DNA of 25,060 bases from positions 1 to 25,060 of the forward strand of contig CAYHEK010000012.1 in assembly GCA_964355545.1 (NCBI GenBank). Reading direction: 5' to 3'. This document shows, piece by piece, positions 8,486 through 15,865 of this stretch (position 1 is the first letter of the stretch; each line of letters opens with the position of its first letter). Origin of the DNA: JAPLGE01 sp964355545 (lineage in GTDB: Bacteria > Bipolaricaulota > Bipolaricaulia > UBA7950 > UBA9294). Below the pieces are notes generated by a model that had not been told where the DNA came from, did not search any database, and saw only the letters and a list, made by a program, of their open reading frames with translations. The position numbers were made by a program, and so were the translations under genes.

Positions 8486-9592
8486 GTGGAAGAGGTCCTG
8501 CGGGAAAGGATCGCCAAGGCCCAGAACCTTATGCGCCGAGCGCGCGTCGACCTGATGGCTCTCTCCCTGAGCTCAAACCTACGCTACCTCTCGGGCTTCT
8601 CCGACGAGCCCAGTGAGCGCCTCCTCCTCCTCCTCCTCCCTGCGGAGAGGGAGCCGGTCTTCCTTGTCCCCGAGCTCTACGCGGACCAGGTCCGTCGTGA
8701 TTCCTCGATCGACGCCCTGCGGGTCTGGAAGGACGAGGAGAACCCGCACGCTCTCCTTGCCCGCGTGGTCGCCGACCTTGAGATTGCGGAGGGGAGCGTC
8801 GCTATTGACGACTCCATGTGGGCGGTCTTCCTCCTCGCACTGCAGGAGGCCCTCCCCGCCGCCACTTTCTCCCCGGCCTCCCAGATCCTCGTCCCGCTGC
8901 GCATGGAGAAGGCCCCGCCCGAGATCCGCGCCATGGAGGAGGCCGGGGCGATCGCCGACCGGGCCTTCGAGGAGGTCCTCAAGCGGCGCATCGCGGGGAT
9001 GAGCGAGCTTGATCTCGCGAGGGTCCTCGAGGAGGCGATGATGGCGCACGGGGCGGACAAGAGCGCCTTCGAGACCCTGGTCGCATCCGGCCCGAACAGC
9101 GCGCTCCCCCACCACCGGGCGGGCTCAAGGAGGATCGAGCCGGGCGATGTCGTCATTGTCGACTACGGGTGCCGCGTCCGCGGCTACTCGTCTGACGTCT
9201 CGCGCACGCTCGTCTGCGAGCGCGCGACGGACAGGATCAAGAACGTCCACGCGCTCGTGCGCGCGGCGCAGGAGAAGGCCGTCGCGAGCGTGCGGCCGGG
9301 CCTCGCGGCGGAGGCCGTCGACCGGGCCGCCCGCAGTGTCATCGCCGCGGCGGGCTTCGGCGAGCGGTTTATCCACAGGACCGGCCACGGGATCGGTCTC
9401 GACGTCCACGAGCCCCCCTACATCGTCGAAGGGAACCGAATCGAGCTCCGGCCGGGGATGACCTTCTCCGTCGAGCCGGGGATCTACCTCCGCGGCGAGT
9501 GGGGAGTCCGGATCGAGGACGTGGTCGTCGTGACGGAGACGGGCGCGCAGCCGATGACTCACTCGACGCACGAACTCAAGGTGGTTAGGTAG
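8486..9592 (+). CDS. M24 family metallopeptidase, Xaa-Pro aminopeptidase/prolidase-like
   Basis: This 368-residue pita-bread peptidase has an N-terminal creatinase-like domain (about 8-145) and a C-terminal M24 domain. All five dinuclear metal ligands are visible: D226 (VIVDYG), D237 (SDVSRT), H301 (GHGIGLDVHE), E330 (SVEPGIY) and E344 (RIEDVV). The family releases residues next to proline from peptides in the cytoplasm. Creatinases share the fold, which is notable because hydantoinases also occur in creatinine breakdown, but conserved metal ligands and the importer favour a peptidase. The GTG start at 8486 follows AAGGAGG by about 4 nt. A 71-nt gap separates it from subunit B, so it is probably cotranscribed. 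It may supply proline or hydroxyproline from X-Pro or X-Hyp peptides. Confidence 0.88.
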   Translation: MEEVLRERIAKAQNLMRRARVDLMALSLSSNLRYLSGFSDEPSERLLLLLLPAEREPVFLVPELYADQVRRDSSIDALRVWKDEENPHALLARVVADLEIAEGSVAIDDSMWAVFLLALQEALPAATFSPASQILVPLRMEKAPPEIRAMEEAGAIADRAFEEVLKRRIAGMSELDLARVLEEAMMAHGADKSAFETLVASGPNSALPHHRAGSRRIEPGDVVIVDYGCRVRGYSSDVSRTLVCERATDRIKNVHALVRAAQEKAVASVRPGLAAEAVDRAARSVIAAAGFGERFIHRTGHGIGLDVHEPPYIVEGNRIELRPGMTFSVEPGIYLRGEWGVRIEDVVVVTETGAQPMTHSTHELKVVR

Positions 9593-9594
9593 GT

Positions 9595-9624
9595 GGCGAG
9601 GCACGCTCTCCCCGGCGTCTCGCC
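9595..9624 (+). terminator. Possible terminator hairpin after the M24 gene
   Basis: GGCGAGGC (9595-9602) can pair with GTCTCGCC (9617-9624), with one G-U pair. The stretch after it is pyrimidine-rich (TTCTCGTCTCTCC at 9631-9643) but is not a clean U-tract. The rest of the 147-base gap contains a small palindrome CGAGATTCTCG (9626-9636) and the ribosome binding site of the next gene. Confidence 0.35.
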
Positions 9625-9739
9625 CCGAGATTCTCGTCTCTCCACAAGACGAATGCGGGGAGGAGGGAGGTGGTGGTACGGTAACGGAGAGTCGGTCGTT
9701 TAGAACGAGAATCAAGAGCATGCCACGAGGTGATGCAAT

Positions 9740-11383
9740 GTGAGGACCACAAGGTTCCTGTGTGTGATGGTGGCGGTGTTTGCGCTTGCGATCGGTTTTT
9801 GGTGCGCCGTCGGGCTGGGCGCCGCGGAGAACGTGGCGGTCATCAACGGGTACCCCGTCATCACGGCGGACCCGGCCGTAGCTTCAGACTGGTACGACAC
9901 GGAGGCGATGTACAACCTGTATAGCCCGCTCGTCTACCCCTCGCCGGAAGGGGCGGTCAGGCCCCACCTGGCTACGGCCTGGGAGCCGGTGGGCGGTGAC
10001 CTCACCCATTGGCGGTTCACGCTGCGCCAGGGAGTGAAGTTCCACTCCGGAAACGAGCTGACCGCTGAGGATGTGGCCTTCTCCATGACCCGGTTCATCG
10101 CCATGGGAAGGGGCAACTCGGGGCCGTTGGGCAAGGTGACGGCAACCGTCGTCGCCAAGTACACGGTCGATTTTGTCCTGGACAAGCCTAGCGCCATCTT
10201 CCCCGACACTCTGGCCCTGTTCTTCCCCGCGGAGAAAGCCGTCGTGCTGGCGAACATCAAGCAGCCTGGCAACTACGGGGATTTCGGAGACTACGGTGAG
10301 GAGTGGCTGTCAACGCACGATGCAGGGACCGGCCCCTATGTGATAACCAGCCACATCCCAGGCCAGCGCTTGGACGCCACGCGGTTTGTGGACTACTTCG
10401 AAGGCTGGTCGAACGAGGGCTGGGGTCCGGACGAGGTGCCGATCGAGCGGCTCATCTTCATCATGGAGACAGACTACACCACCTTGATGACGCTGCTCAA
10501 GAGCGGCGGACTGGACCTCGAGATCAACGGCGGCTGGACGTTGCCACAGCTACAAGACATCCAGGCCGACAAGCGCTTCGATTTGGCCAGTGTCTGGGCC
10601 CAGAACGTGACGGTGTGGATGAACACGAAGCTAGCGCCGACTGACGACGAGCACTTCCGAAACGCCATTCTCTACGCGTACGACTACGAGGCCGTGGTCG
10701 GGCCCTGGAAGCAGTTCGGCAATGGCGAGACGGGAATCCTCTTGCCGACGATGCCCGGGTACGTCCCGATCGAGCCCCAGCCGCGAACGCAGAATCTGGA
10801 GAAGGCTCGCGCAGAGCTCGCGCTCTCTAAGTACGCGAACAACTTGAAGGACGTGAAGGTCGTCTACCACTTCTGCGGTGGTCTTGACTTCGAGGAGGAG
10901 GTCGGCCTGCAACTGCAAGCCGACATGGCGAAGCTCGGTGTGAAGGTCGAGGTCGCCGGTCCGCCGTGGCCTCAGTACTCCGCGGAGTGTTCTTCCTCGG
11001 AGACGACGCCGAACATGACGATCTTCCTCTTCGCTCCACAGGCCGCTCCCGCACACGACTACTACACCTACATGATGTTTGCTCCCAAGGGCCTGGGGTG
11101 GATCTTCGAGGCTCACTGGTTCTTCGAGGATCCCCAGATCGTCCAGATGCTCGATAGCACGCGGGCGGAACCCAACCCCGCGGCGCGGCTCCTGACCTAC
11201 CAGCTCCTGCAGCCGCTGATCGCCGCGCACGCCCTGGCGTTCTACCCGTATCAGAAGCCCACGCTCTTTGCCCACCAGAGCTACATCGCCGGCCCCCAGG
11301 AGACGATCGTCTTTGTCGGCCCGAGCGAGAACATGCACAACTGGCGGATCAACCTGAAGCTGAAGGCAGAGCTGCGAGGCTAG
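9740..11383 (+). CDS. Peptide ABC transporter substrate-binding protein (family 5)
   Basis: This 547-residue SBP_bac_5 protein captures peptides outside the inner membrane and delivers them to the permeases encoded next. The N-terminus is a signal peptide (MRTTR, hydrophobic stretch about 6-26) with a probable signal peptidase I site near GLGAA. The only nearby Cys is in GFWC, which is not a lipobox, so it is probably soluble in a periplasm. The family hallmark near LTHWRFTLRQGVKFHSG, leading into LTAEDVAFSM, is present. The GTG start at 9740 follows GAGGTGA at a 5-nt spacing. It starts the transporter operon, and the hairpin after it may raise its level over the membrane parts. Peptide specificity cannot be read directly. 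Confidence 0.92.
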   Translation: MRTTRFLCVMVAVFALAIGFWCAVGLGAAENVAVINGYPVITADPAVASDWYDTEAMYNLYSPLVYPSPEGAVRPHLATAWEPVGGDLTHWRFTLRQGVKFHSGNELTAEDVAFSMTRFIAMGRGNSGPLGKVTATVVAKYTVDFVLDKPSAIFPDTLALFFPAEKAVVLANIKQPGNYGDFGDYGEEWLSTHDAGTGPYVITSHIPGQRLDATRFVDYFEGWSNEGWGPDEVPIERLIFIMETDYTTLMTLLKSGGLDLEINGGWTLPQLQDIQADKRFDLASVWAQNVTVWMNTKLAPTDDEHFRNAILYAYDYEAVVGPWKQFGNGETGILLPTMPGYVPIEPQPRTQNLEKARAELALSKYANNLKDVKVVYHFCGGLDFEEEVGLQLQADMAKLGVKVEVAGPPWPQYSAECSSSETTPNMTIFLFAPQAAPAHDYYTYMMFAPKGLGWIFEAHWFFEDPQIVQMLDSTRAEPNPAARLLTYQLLQPLIAAHALAFYPYQKPTLFAHQSYIAGPQETIVFVGPSENMHNWRINLKLKAELRG

Positions 11384-11396
11384 GCAGGCAACCGAG

Positions 11397-11429
11397 GGGA
11401 GGGCGCGAGCCGCTGGCTTGCGCCCTCCC
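11397..11429 (+). terminator. Strong intercistronic hairpin between binding protein and permease
   Basis: GGGAGGGCGCGAGCC (11397-11411) pairs over 15 bp, with one G-U, with GGCTTGCGCCCTCCC (11415-11429) around a 3-nt loop. No U-tract follows. It is therefore more likely a 3'-end stabiliser or partial terminator, which would give more binding protein than permease, as is common in ABC importer operons. Confidence 0.7.
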
Positions 11430-11458
11430 GCATCTTGCTCGAATCGCTTGAGGATAGT

Positions 11459-12478
11459 ATGGCCAAGTACATCGGTCTGAGGCTCCTGCAATCGATCTTC
11501 GTCCTCTTCGGGCTCTCACTATTGATCTTCTTCATCGCCCGGGTCGTGCCGGGTGATCCGGCCCGCGCGGTGCTGGGATACCTGGCCACGCAGGACCAAC
11601 TACAGGCGGTGCGGGTCGAGATGCACTTGGACAAGTCATTCCCGGTGCAGTACTACTATTGGCTCAAGGACCTGCTCCATGGGAACCTGGGGAAGTCCGC
11701 GTACACGAAACGGCCGGTGACGACCGATCTCGCGCAGTACATCCCGGCGACCCTGGAGCTGATTCTGTTCGCCACGTTGATCTCCTTTGTCGTCGGGCAG
11801 ATGACGGGAATCCTTGCAGGCTACTTCCGCAACTCCTGGTTCGATGGGCTGTCTCGGCTCATCTCGTACCTCGGCATTGCCACCCCTTCCTTCGTCATCG
11901 CGATCCTCCTCATGTTCATCTTCAGTCAGCTCTTCCATCTTGCCCCGAGCGTCGGCCGGATCCCGCTCATGATGAAGGCCCCGCCCACCGCCACGGGCTT
12001 CATGATCCTCGATAGCCTCCTCGCCGGGCAGGTGGCGACCGCCCTCGTTGCACTGAATCACCTGGTGCTCCCAGCGTTCAGCCTGGCCGTGATCCACATC
12101 GCGCAGGAGGGACGGATCACCCGTTCGTCCATCGTCGAGAACCTGGGGAAGGACTACATCACGATGCACAAGGTGCACGGCATCCGCACCTCGCGCCTCA
12201 TCTTCAAGTACCTCCTGCGGCCATCGATCATCCCGACCGTGACCGTCATGGGCCTCGACTTCGCCTTCCTCATGTCGAACGCCTTCCTCGTCGAACTCGT
12301 CTTCATGTGGCCCGGCTTCGCGCGCTACGCCCTGACCACCATGCTGAACAAGGACCTCAATGCCATGGTCGCTGTGGTGCTGGTCATCGGCGTGACCTTC
12401 GCCCTGGTAAACCTCGTGGTGGACATCATCATCACGTTCCTGGATCCCACGATCCGGATCCAACGGAGAGGAGGCTAA
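11459..12478 (+). CDS. dppB: Peptide ABC transporter permease (DppB/OppB type)
   Basis: This 339-residue inner-membrane permease forms half of the peptide translocation pore. It starts with the typical N-terminal helix (YIGLRLLQSIFVLFGLSLLIFF) and the family VVPGDPARA motif. Further hydrophobic segments lie around residues 95-120, 135-160, 190-215 and 260-285 and near the C-terminus. The cytoplasmic EAA-like loop is around GKDYITMHKVHGI. The ATG at 11459 is chosen because TGAGG lies just upstream; a TTG at 11435 in frame is less likely as it falls directly behind the hairpin. It is followed by the second permease 3 nt later. The name reflects family, not proven substrate. Confidence 0.9.
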   Translation: MAKYIGLRLLQSIFVLFGLSLLIFFIARVVPGDPARAVLGYLATQDQLQAVRVEMHLDKSFPVQYYYWLKDLLHGNLGKSAYTKRPVTTDLAQYIPATLELILFATLISFVVGQMTGILAGYFRNSWFDGLSRLISYLGIATPSFVIAILLMFIFSQLFHLAPSVGRIPLMMKAPPTATGFMILDSLLAGQVATALVALNHLVLPAFSLAVIHIAQEGRITRSSIVENLGKDYITMHKVHGIRTSRLIFKYLLRPSIIPTVTVMGLDFAFLMSNAFLVELVFMWPGFARYALTTMLNKDLNAMVAVVLVIGVTFALVNLVVDIIITFLDPTIRIQRRGG

Positions 12479-12481
12479 GCC

Positions 12482-13378
12482 GTGTGGCAAGAGAAGAAAG
12501 CTGACCTCATCGCCACCCTCGCGCAGAGGAAGAGAACCCTCGCCAAGGGTTGGTACAAGTACTCGCGCAATCCCCTCTCTGTGCTGGGGCTGGTGGTCCT
12601 GGTCTTGATTGGACTCGCTGCGGGACTCGCTCCCCACATCACCCCCTACCCTGCCCACGCCGGACCGTTCACCAACTTCAAAGACGCAGGCAAGCCGCCG
12701 AGCTCGGAGCACTTCTTCGGGACCGACCGGATTGGCCGCGACGTCTTCACCCGAGTGATCTTCGGCTACCGCTTCTCTCTCCTCATCGGGATTGTCGTCC
12801 TCGGCCTGGGGGTCGCGCCGGGGGTGGTCCTGGGTCTCATCGCCGGCTATCACCGCGGAACGTGGATCGAGACGGCGATCATGAGGGTCACCGACATCTT
12901 CCTCGCCGTGCCCCCTCTCGTGCTCGCACTCGCGATCACGGCGATGCTGACTCCCAACCTGTTCAACGAGATGATCGCCATCACCCTCGTGTGGTGGCCC
13001 TGGTACTGCCGGCTCGTCTTCGCCGTCGCCTCTACCCTGCGAAACCAGTTCTTCGTCCGCGAGGCGGAGCTCTCCGGGGCGAGCGAGGGCCACATCCTCT
13101 TCCGCGAGATCCTGCCCAACTGCCTCGCGCCGATCCTGACCAAGATGACGCTCGACATGGGAATCGTCATTCTCCTTGGGGCGTCTTTGAGCTTCATCGG
13201 ACTGGGAGCGCAACCGCCCACGCCCTGTCTGGGGACGATGGTCGCCGATGGGGCGAAACGCCTGCCTGGCGAGTGGTGGGGCACGATCTTTCCGGCGCTC
13301 GCGATCGTCCTCGTCATCTTGGCGTTCAACCTGGTCGGCGACGGCCTCCGCGACGTCTTCGGCGTCGAGGAGGTGTGA
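12482..13378 (+). CDS. dppC: Peptide ABC transporter permease (DppC/OppC type)
   Basis: This 298-residue partner permease has an N-terminal OppC_N segment (WYKYSRNPLSVLGLVVLVLIG, first helix about 34-54). The family motif HFFGTDRIGRDVFTRVIFG follows, then a five-helix core with the EAA loop at VREAELSGASEGHILFREI. It ends in GDGLRDVFGVEEV, the usual DppC C-terminus. The GTG start at 12482 is 7 nt after GGAGAGGAGG. The small gaps on both sides show it is in one operon with the other importer genes. Confidence 0.92.
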   Translation: MWQEKKADLIATLAQRKRTLAKGWYKYSRNPLSVLGLVVLVLIGLAAGLAPHITPYPAHAGPFTNFKDAGKPPSSEHFFGTDRIGRDVFTRVIFGYRFSLLIGIVVLGLGVAPGVVLGLIAGYHRGTWIETAIMRVTDIFLAVPPLVLALAITAMLTPNLFNEMIAITLVWWPWYCRLVFAVASTLRNQFFVREAELSGASEGHILFREILPNCLAPILTKMTLDMGIVILLGASLSFIGLGAQPPTPCLGTMVADGAKRLPGEWWGTIFPALAIVLVILAFNLVGDGLRDVFGVEEV

Positions 13379-13381
13379 GGC

Positions 13382-14362
13382 GTGGCGCTTCTTGAGGTGA
13401 AGGACCTTCACGTCGGGTACCGCATCTTCGAGGGGTACCTCAAGGTCTTAAACGGCGTCGCGCTTTGGGTGAACGAGGGAGAGAGGGTCGGCCTGGTCGG
13501 AGAGACCGGGTGCGGCAAGACGACCACGGTGAAGTCGATCCTGCGCGTCCTCCCCATCCCACCGGCCCAGGTGAAGTCTGGAGAAATCCTCTACCGCGGC
13601 CGGGACGTCCTGCGGATGAGCTCCCGCGAGGTCCGCGCCCTGCGGAGGAGGGAGATCACCGCGATCTTCCAGGACCCCCTCCAGTCGCTCAACCCCATGT
13701 TCACCGTCGGGACGCAACTGCGCGACATCCTCAAGGACTCCATGGGAGGGCACGACAGCAAACGCCTGACGAAGCGCGAGATCACGGCCCGCTCCATCGC
13801 CGCCCTCCGCGAGACCGGAATGCCGGACCCGGAGCGGATCATGTCCAACTATCCGATCCAACTATCAGGCGGGATGAGGCAGCGCGTCTGCATCGCCGAG
13901 GCCCTATCGCGAACGGCGCACCTCCTCTTGGCGGACGAGCCGACGACGAACCTCGACGTGACGATCCAGGACCAGATCCTGCGGAAGCTGGACGAACTCG
14001 TCGACGAGAAGGGAAACTCTGTGTTGATGATCACGCACTCGATGGGGGTCGTGCGCGACCTGACCCAGCGCCTGTACATCATGTACGCCGGGTCGATGGT
14101 GGAGACCGGGAACACGAAGGTCCTCCTCGCCCGGCCCCGTCACCCCTACACCCAGGGGTTGATGAAGAGCGTGCCGCGGCTGACCGGAGAAGGGGTGAGC
14201 GACGGAATCCCTGGACGAATCCCGAACTACCTCGACCCGCCCCCCGGGTGCCGGTTCCATCCGCGCTGCGAGCACGTCATGCCCGTGTGCAAGGAGGAGA
14301 CCCCACCGTTCTACCAGGTGGATGAGGGTCACCTCGCGGCCTGCTACCTCTATCGGAGTTGA
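13382..14362 (+). CDS. dppD: Peptide ABC transporter ATP-binding protein (DppD/OppD type)
   Basis: This 326-residue ATPase energises the importer on the cytoplasmic face. Walker A is GETGCGKTT (40-48). The signature is LSGGMRQRV, Walker B is LLLADEPTTNLD, and the switch His follows in MITHSMG. The C-terminal oligopeptide-ATPase extension has GCRFHPRCEHVMPVC, the cysteine-containing tail usual in DppD/DppF. The GTG start at 13382 lies 3 nt after the permease stop with GAGGAGGTG upstream. Its TGA touches the start region of the next ATPase gene. Confidence 0.92.
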   Translation: MALLEVKDLHVGYRIFEGYLKVLNGVALWVNEGERVGLVGETGCGKTTTVKSILRVLPIPPAQVKSGEILYRGRDVLRMSSREVRALRRREITAIFQDPLQSLNPMFTVGTQLRDILKDSMGGHDSKRLTKREITARSIAALRETGMPDPERIMSNYPIQLSGGMRQRVCIAEALSRTAHLLLADEPTTNLDVTIQDQILRKLDELVDEKGNSVLMITHSMGVVRDLTQRLYIMYAGSMVETGNTKVLLARPRHPYTQGLMKSVPRLTGEGVSDGIPGRIPNYLDPPPGCRFHPRCEHVMPVCKEETPPFYQVDEGHLAACYLYRS

Positions 14363-14367
14363 TGGCG

Positions 14368-15357
14368 ATGCCAGAGAGTATCTTGAGCGTAGAGAACCTG
14401 AAGAAGTACTTCCCGACGAAGGAGGGACTCGTCAGAGCCGTCGACGACATCACCTTTCACATGGCACCCGGCGACACGCTCGGACTCGTGGGGGAGTCGG
14501 GCTCTGGGAAGACGACGACTGCCCAGTGCGTCGTCGGAATGTACCCTCCCACCGCCGGGGAGATCCGCTTCAAGGAGGAGCGGATCAGCACGGCGTTCAA
14601 CCGGCGGCCGAAGTACTTAAAGGGCGACCTGCGCATCGTCTTCCAGGACCCCGGCTCCTCCTTAAACCCCAAGCGCATGATTAAGCAGATCCTCGCAGTC
14701 CCCTTGAAGGTCCACCGCGTCGGAACGCGGCGGGAGCGCCTGGCGAGGATGAAGGCGCTCCTGGACATGGTCGAGCTTCCGCCCGACGAGTACCTGTACA
14801 AGTACCCTCAGGCGATCGGTGGCGGGGAGAAGCAGATGGTCGCGATCGCGAGGGCTCTCGCCACGAACCCCTCGTTCATCCTCTTGGACGAGCCCACCTC
14901 GGCCTTGGACGTCTCGGTCCAGGGGAAGATCATCAACCTGCTCCTGCGGCTGCACAAGGAGCTGAACCTGACCTACCTCTTCATCACCCACGACCTCTCC
15001 CTGATGCGGAACGTCTCGAGCCGCGTCGCGATCATGTACCTGGGAAAGCTCTGCGAGATCGCCCCCACGGTCGAGTTCTTCCAACACCCCTGCCATCCGT
15101 ACACGAAGATGCTCCTCTCCTCCATCCCCGTCGTGTCCGACGAGGAGGAGAGCCTCAAGCCGCGGAAGGTCACCTCCAAGGGCGAAATCCCGAGCCCCGT
15201 CAACATCCCGCCCGGATGCAGCTTCGAGTCCCGCTGCCTCTCCAAGAACGGCCGCTGCGCGCAGGACGACCCGACGATGGTCGAGGTCGCGGAGGGGCAC
15301 CTCGTCCGCTGCCACTTTGCGAAAGAGGGCGAGCTCGCGGACCTCGGAGCAGGCTAG
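14368..15357 (+). CDS. dppF: Peptide ABC transporter ATP-binding protein (DppF/OppF type)
   Basis: This ATPase of about 329 residues pairs with the preceding one. Walker A is GESGSGKTT and Walker B is ILLDEPTSALD, followed by FITHDLS. The signature reads IGGGEKQ rather than the usual LSGGQ, which is unusual but keeps the two key glycines. The C-terminal extension CSFESRCLSKNGRC is present. Possible starts are TTG 14359, ATG 14362 and ATG 14368. The last is chosen because CGGAG at 14354-14358 is then 9 nt away instead of 3. With it the importer is complete: one binding protein, two permeases and two ATPases. Confidence 0.9.
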   Translation: MPESILSVENLKKYFPTKEGLVRAVDDITFHMAPGDTLGLVGESGSGKTTTAQCVVGMYPPTAGEIRFKEERISTAFNRRPKYLKGDLRIVFQDPGSSLNPKRMIKQILAVPLKVHRVGTRRERLARMKALLDMVELPPDEYLYKYPQAIGGGEKQMVAIARALATNPSFILLDEPTSALDVSVQGKIINLLLRLHKELNLTYLFITHDLSLMRNVSSRVAIMYLGKLCEIAPTVEFFQHPCHPYTKMLLSSIPVVSDEEESLKPRKVTSKGEIPSPVNIPPGCSFESRCLSKNGRCAQDDPTMVEVAEGHLVRCHFAKEGELADLGAG

Positions 15358-15380
15358 ACCATACGCACGCATCCCGAGCG

Positions 15381-15408
15381 TTGAGGGGCACACAGAGAAA
15401 GCTAGAGA
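15381..15408 (+). promoter_or_regulatory. Candidate promoter for the DUF3830/M19/hydantoinase-2 operon
   Basis: TTGAGG (15381-15386) and TAGAGA (15403-15408) are separated by 16 nt, and the -10 ends 10 nt before the ATG at 15418. This is exactly the layout of the promoters at 254 and 4231, and GCTAGA occurs at the same position as in the latter. The match to consensus is poorer, and a normal Shine-Dalgarno (GAGGG) overlaps, so transcription might instead continue from the importer operon. Confidence 0.35.
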
Positions 15409-15417
15409 GGGAACGCG

Positions 15418-15852
15418 ATGAACAAGAGAATGAAGCTGTGCTTTGAGAGGGGTGGCGAGCTTGAGGTCGTCCTCCTGTCCGATGCGGCACCAAAGACGAT
15501 CGAGATCATCGGCCGACTGCTCCCTTTGACGAACATGGCGTACCACTCCCGCTGGTCCGGGAGGGAAGTCAACACCGAGATCAAGACCAGGACACAAGTC
15601 CCGCGTGAGAACCAGACCATACAGACAGCCCCCGGAGACGTGATCTACTGGCGTGAGTGGGAGCGGCAAGACGAGGACGTCTCTGAGGCGATCGCCGTCT
15701 ACTACGGTCCGGAAATCAGCCGGTACCACAAAGGAACGCAGCTAGTCAATGTGTTCGGCCGCGTTGCCCCCCCTGAACAATGGGCGCTCATCGAGGAGAT
15801 CGGGTTGAGGATCTGGCGCCAGGGGGGAGAACGGATCACCATCCGTTGGTAG
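15418..15852 (+). CDS. DUF3830-like, cyclophilin-fold protein
   Basis: This 144-residue soluble protein without signal peptide resembles the DUF3830 family, which is predicted to have a cyclophilin-like barrel. I recognise the pattern of a short N-terminal strand region, the TIEIIGRLLPLTNMAYHSRWSG segment with a conserved Arg/Trp, and the APGDVIYW motif typical of the fold. Members often sit beside hydantoinase/oxoprolinase genes, as here. The biochemical role is unknown. It could assist or regulate the ring-opening enzymes, or act on the same substrate. The ATG at 15418 follows AGAGAGGGA. The 60-nt gap from the importer and the 13-nt gap to the dipeptidase gene place it first in its unit. 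Confidence 0.6.
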   Translation: MNKRMKLCFERGGELEVVLLSDAAPKTIEIIGRLLPLTNMAYHSRWSGREVNTEIKTRTQVPRENQTIQTAPGDVIYWREWERQDEDVSEAIAVYYGPEISRYHKGTQLVNVFGRVAPPEQWALIEEIGLRIWRQGGERITIRW

Positions 15853-15865
15853 CGGCGCAGCCAAG

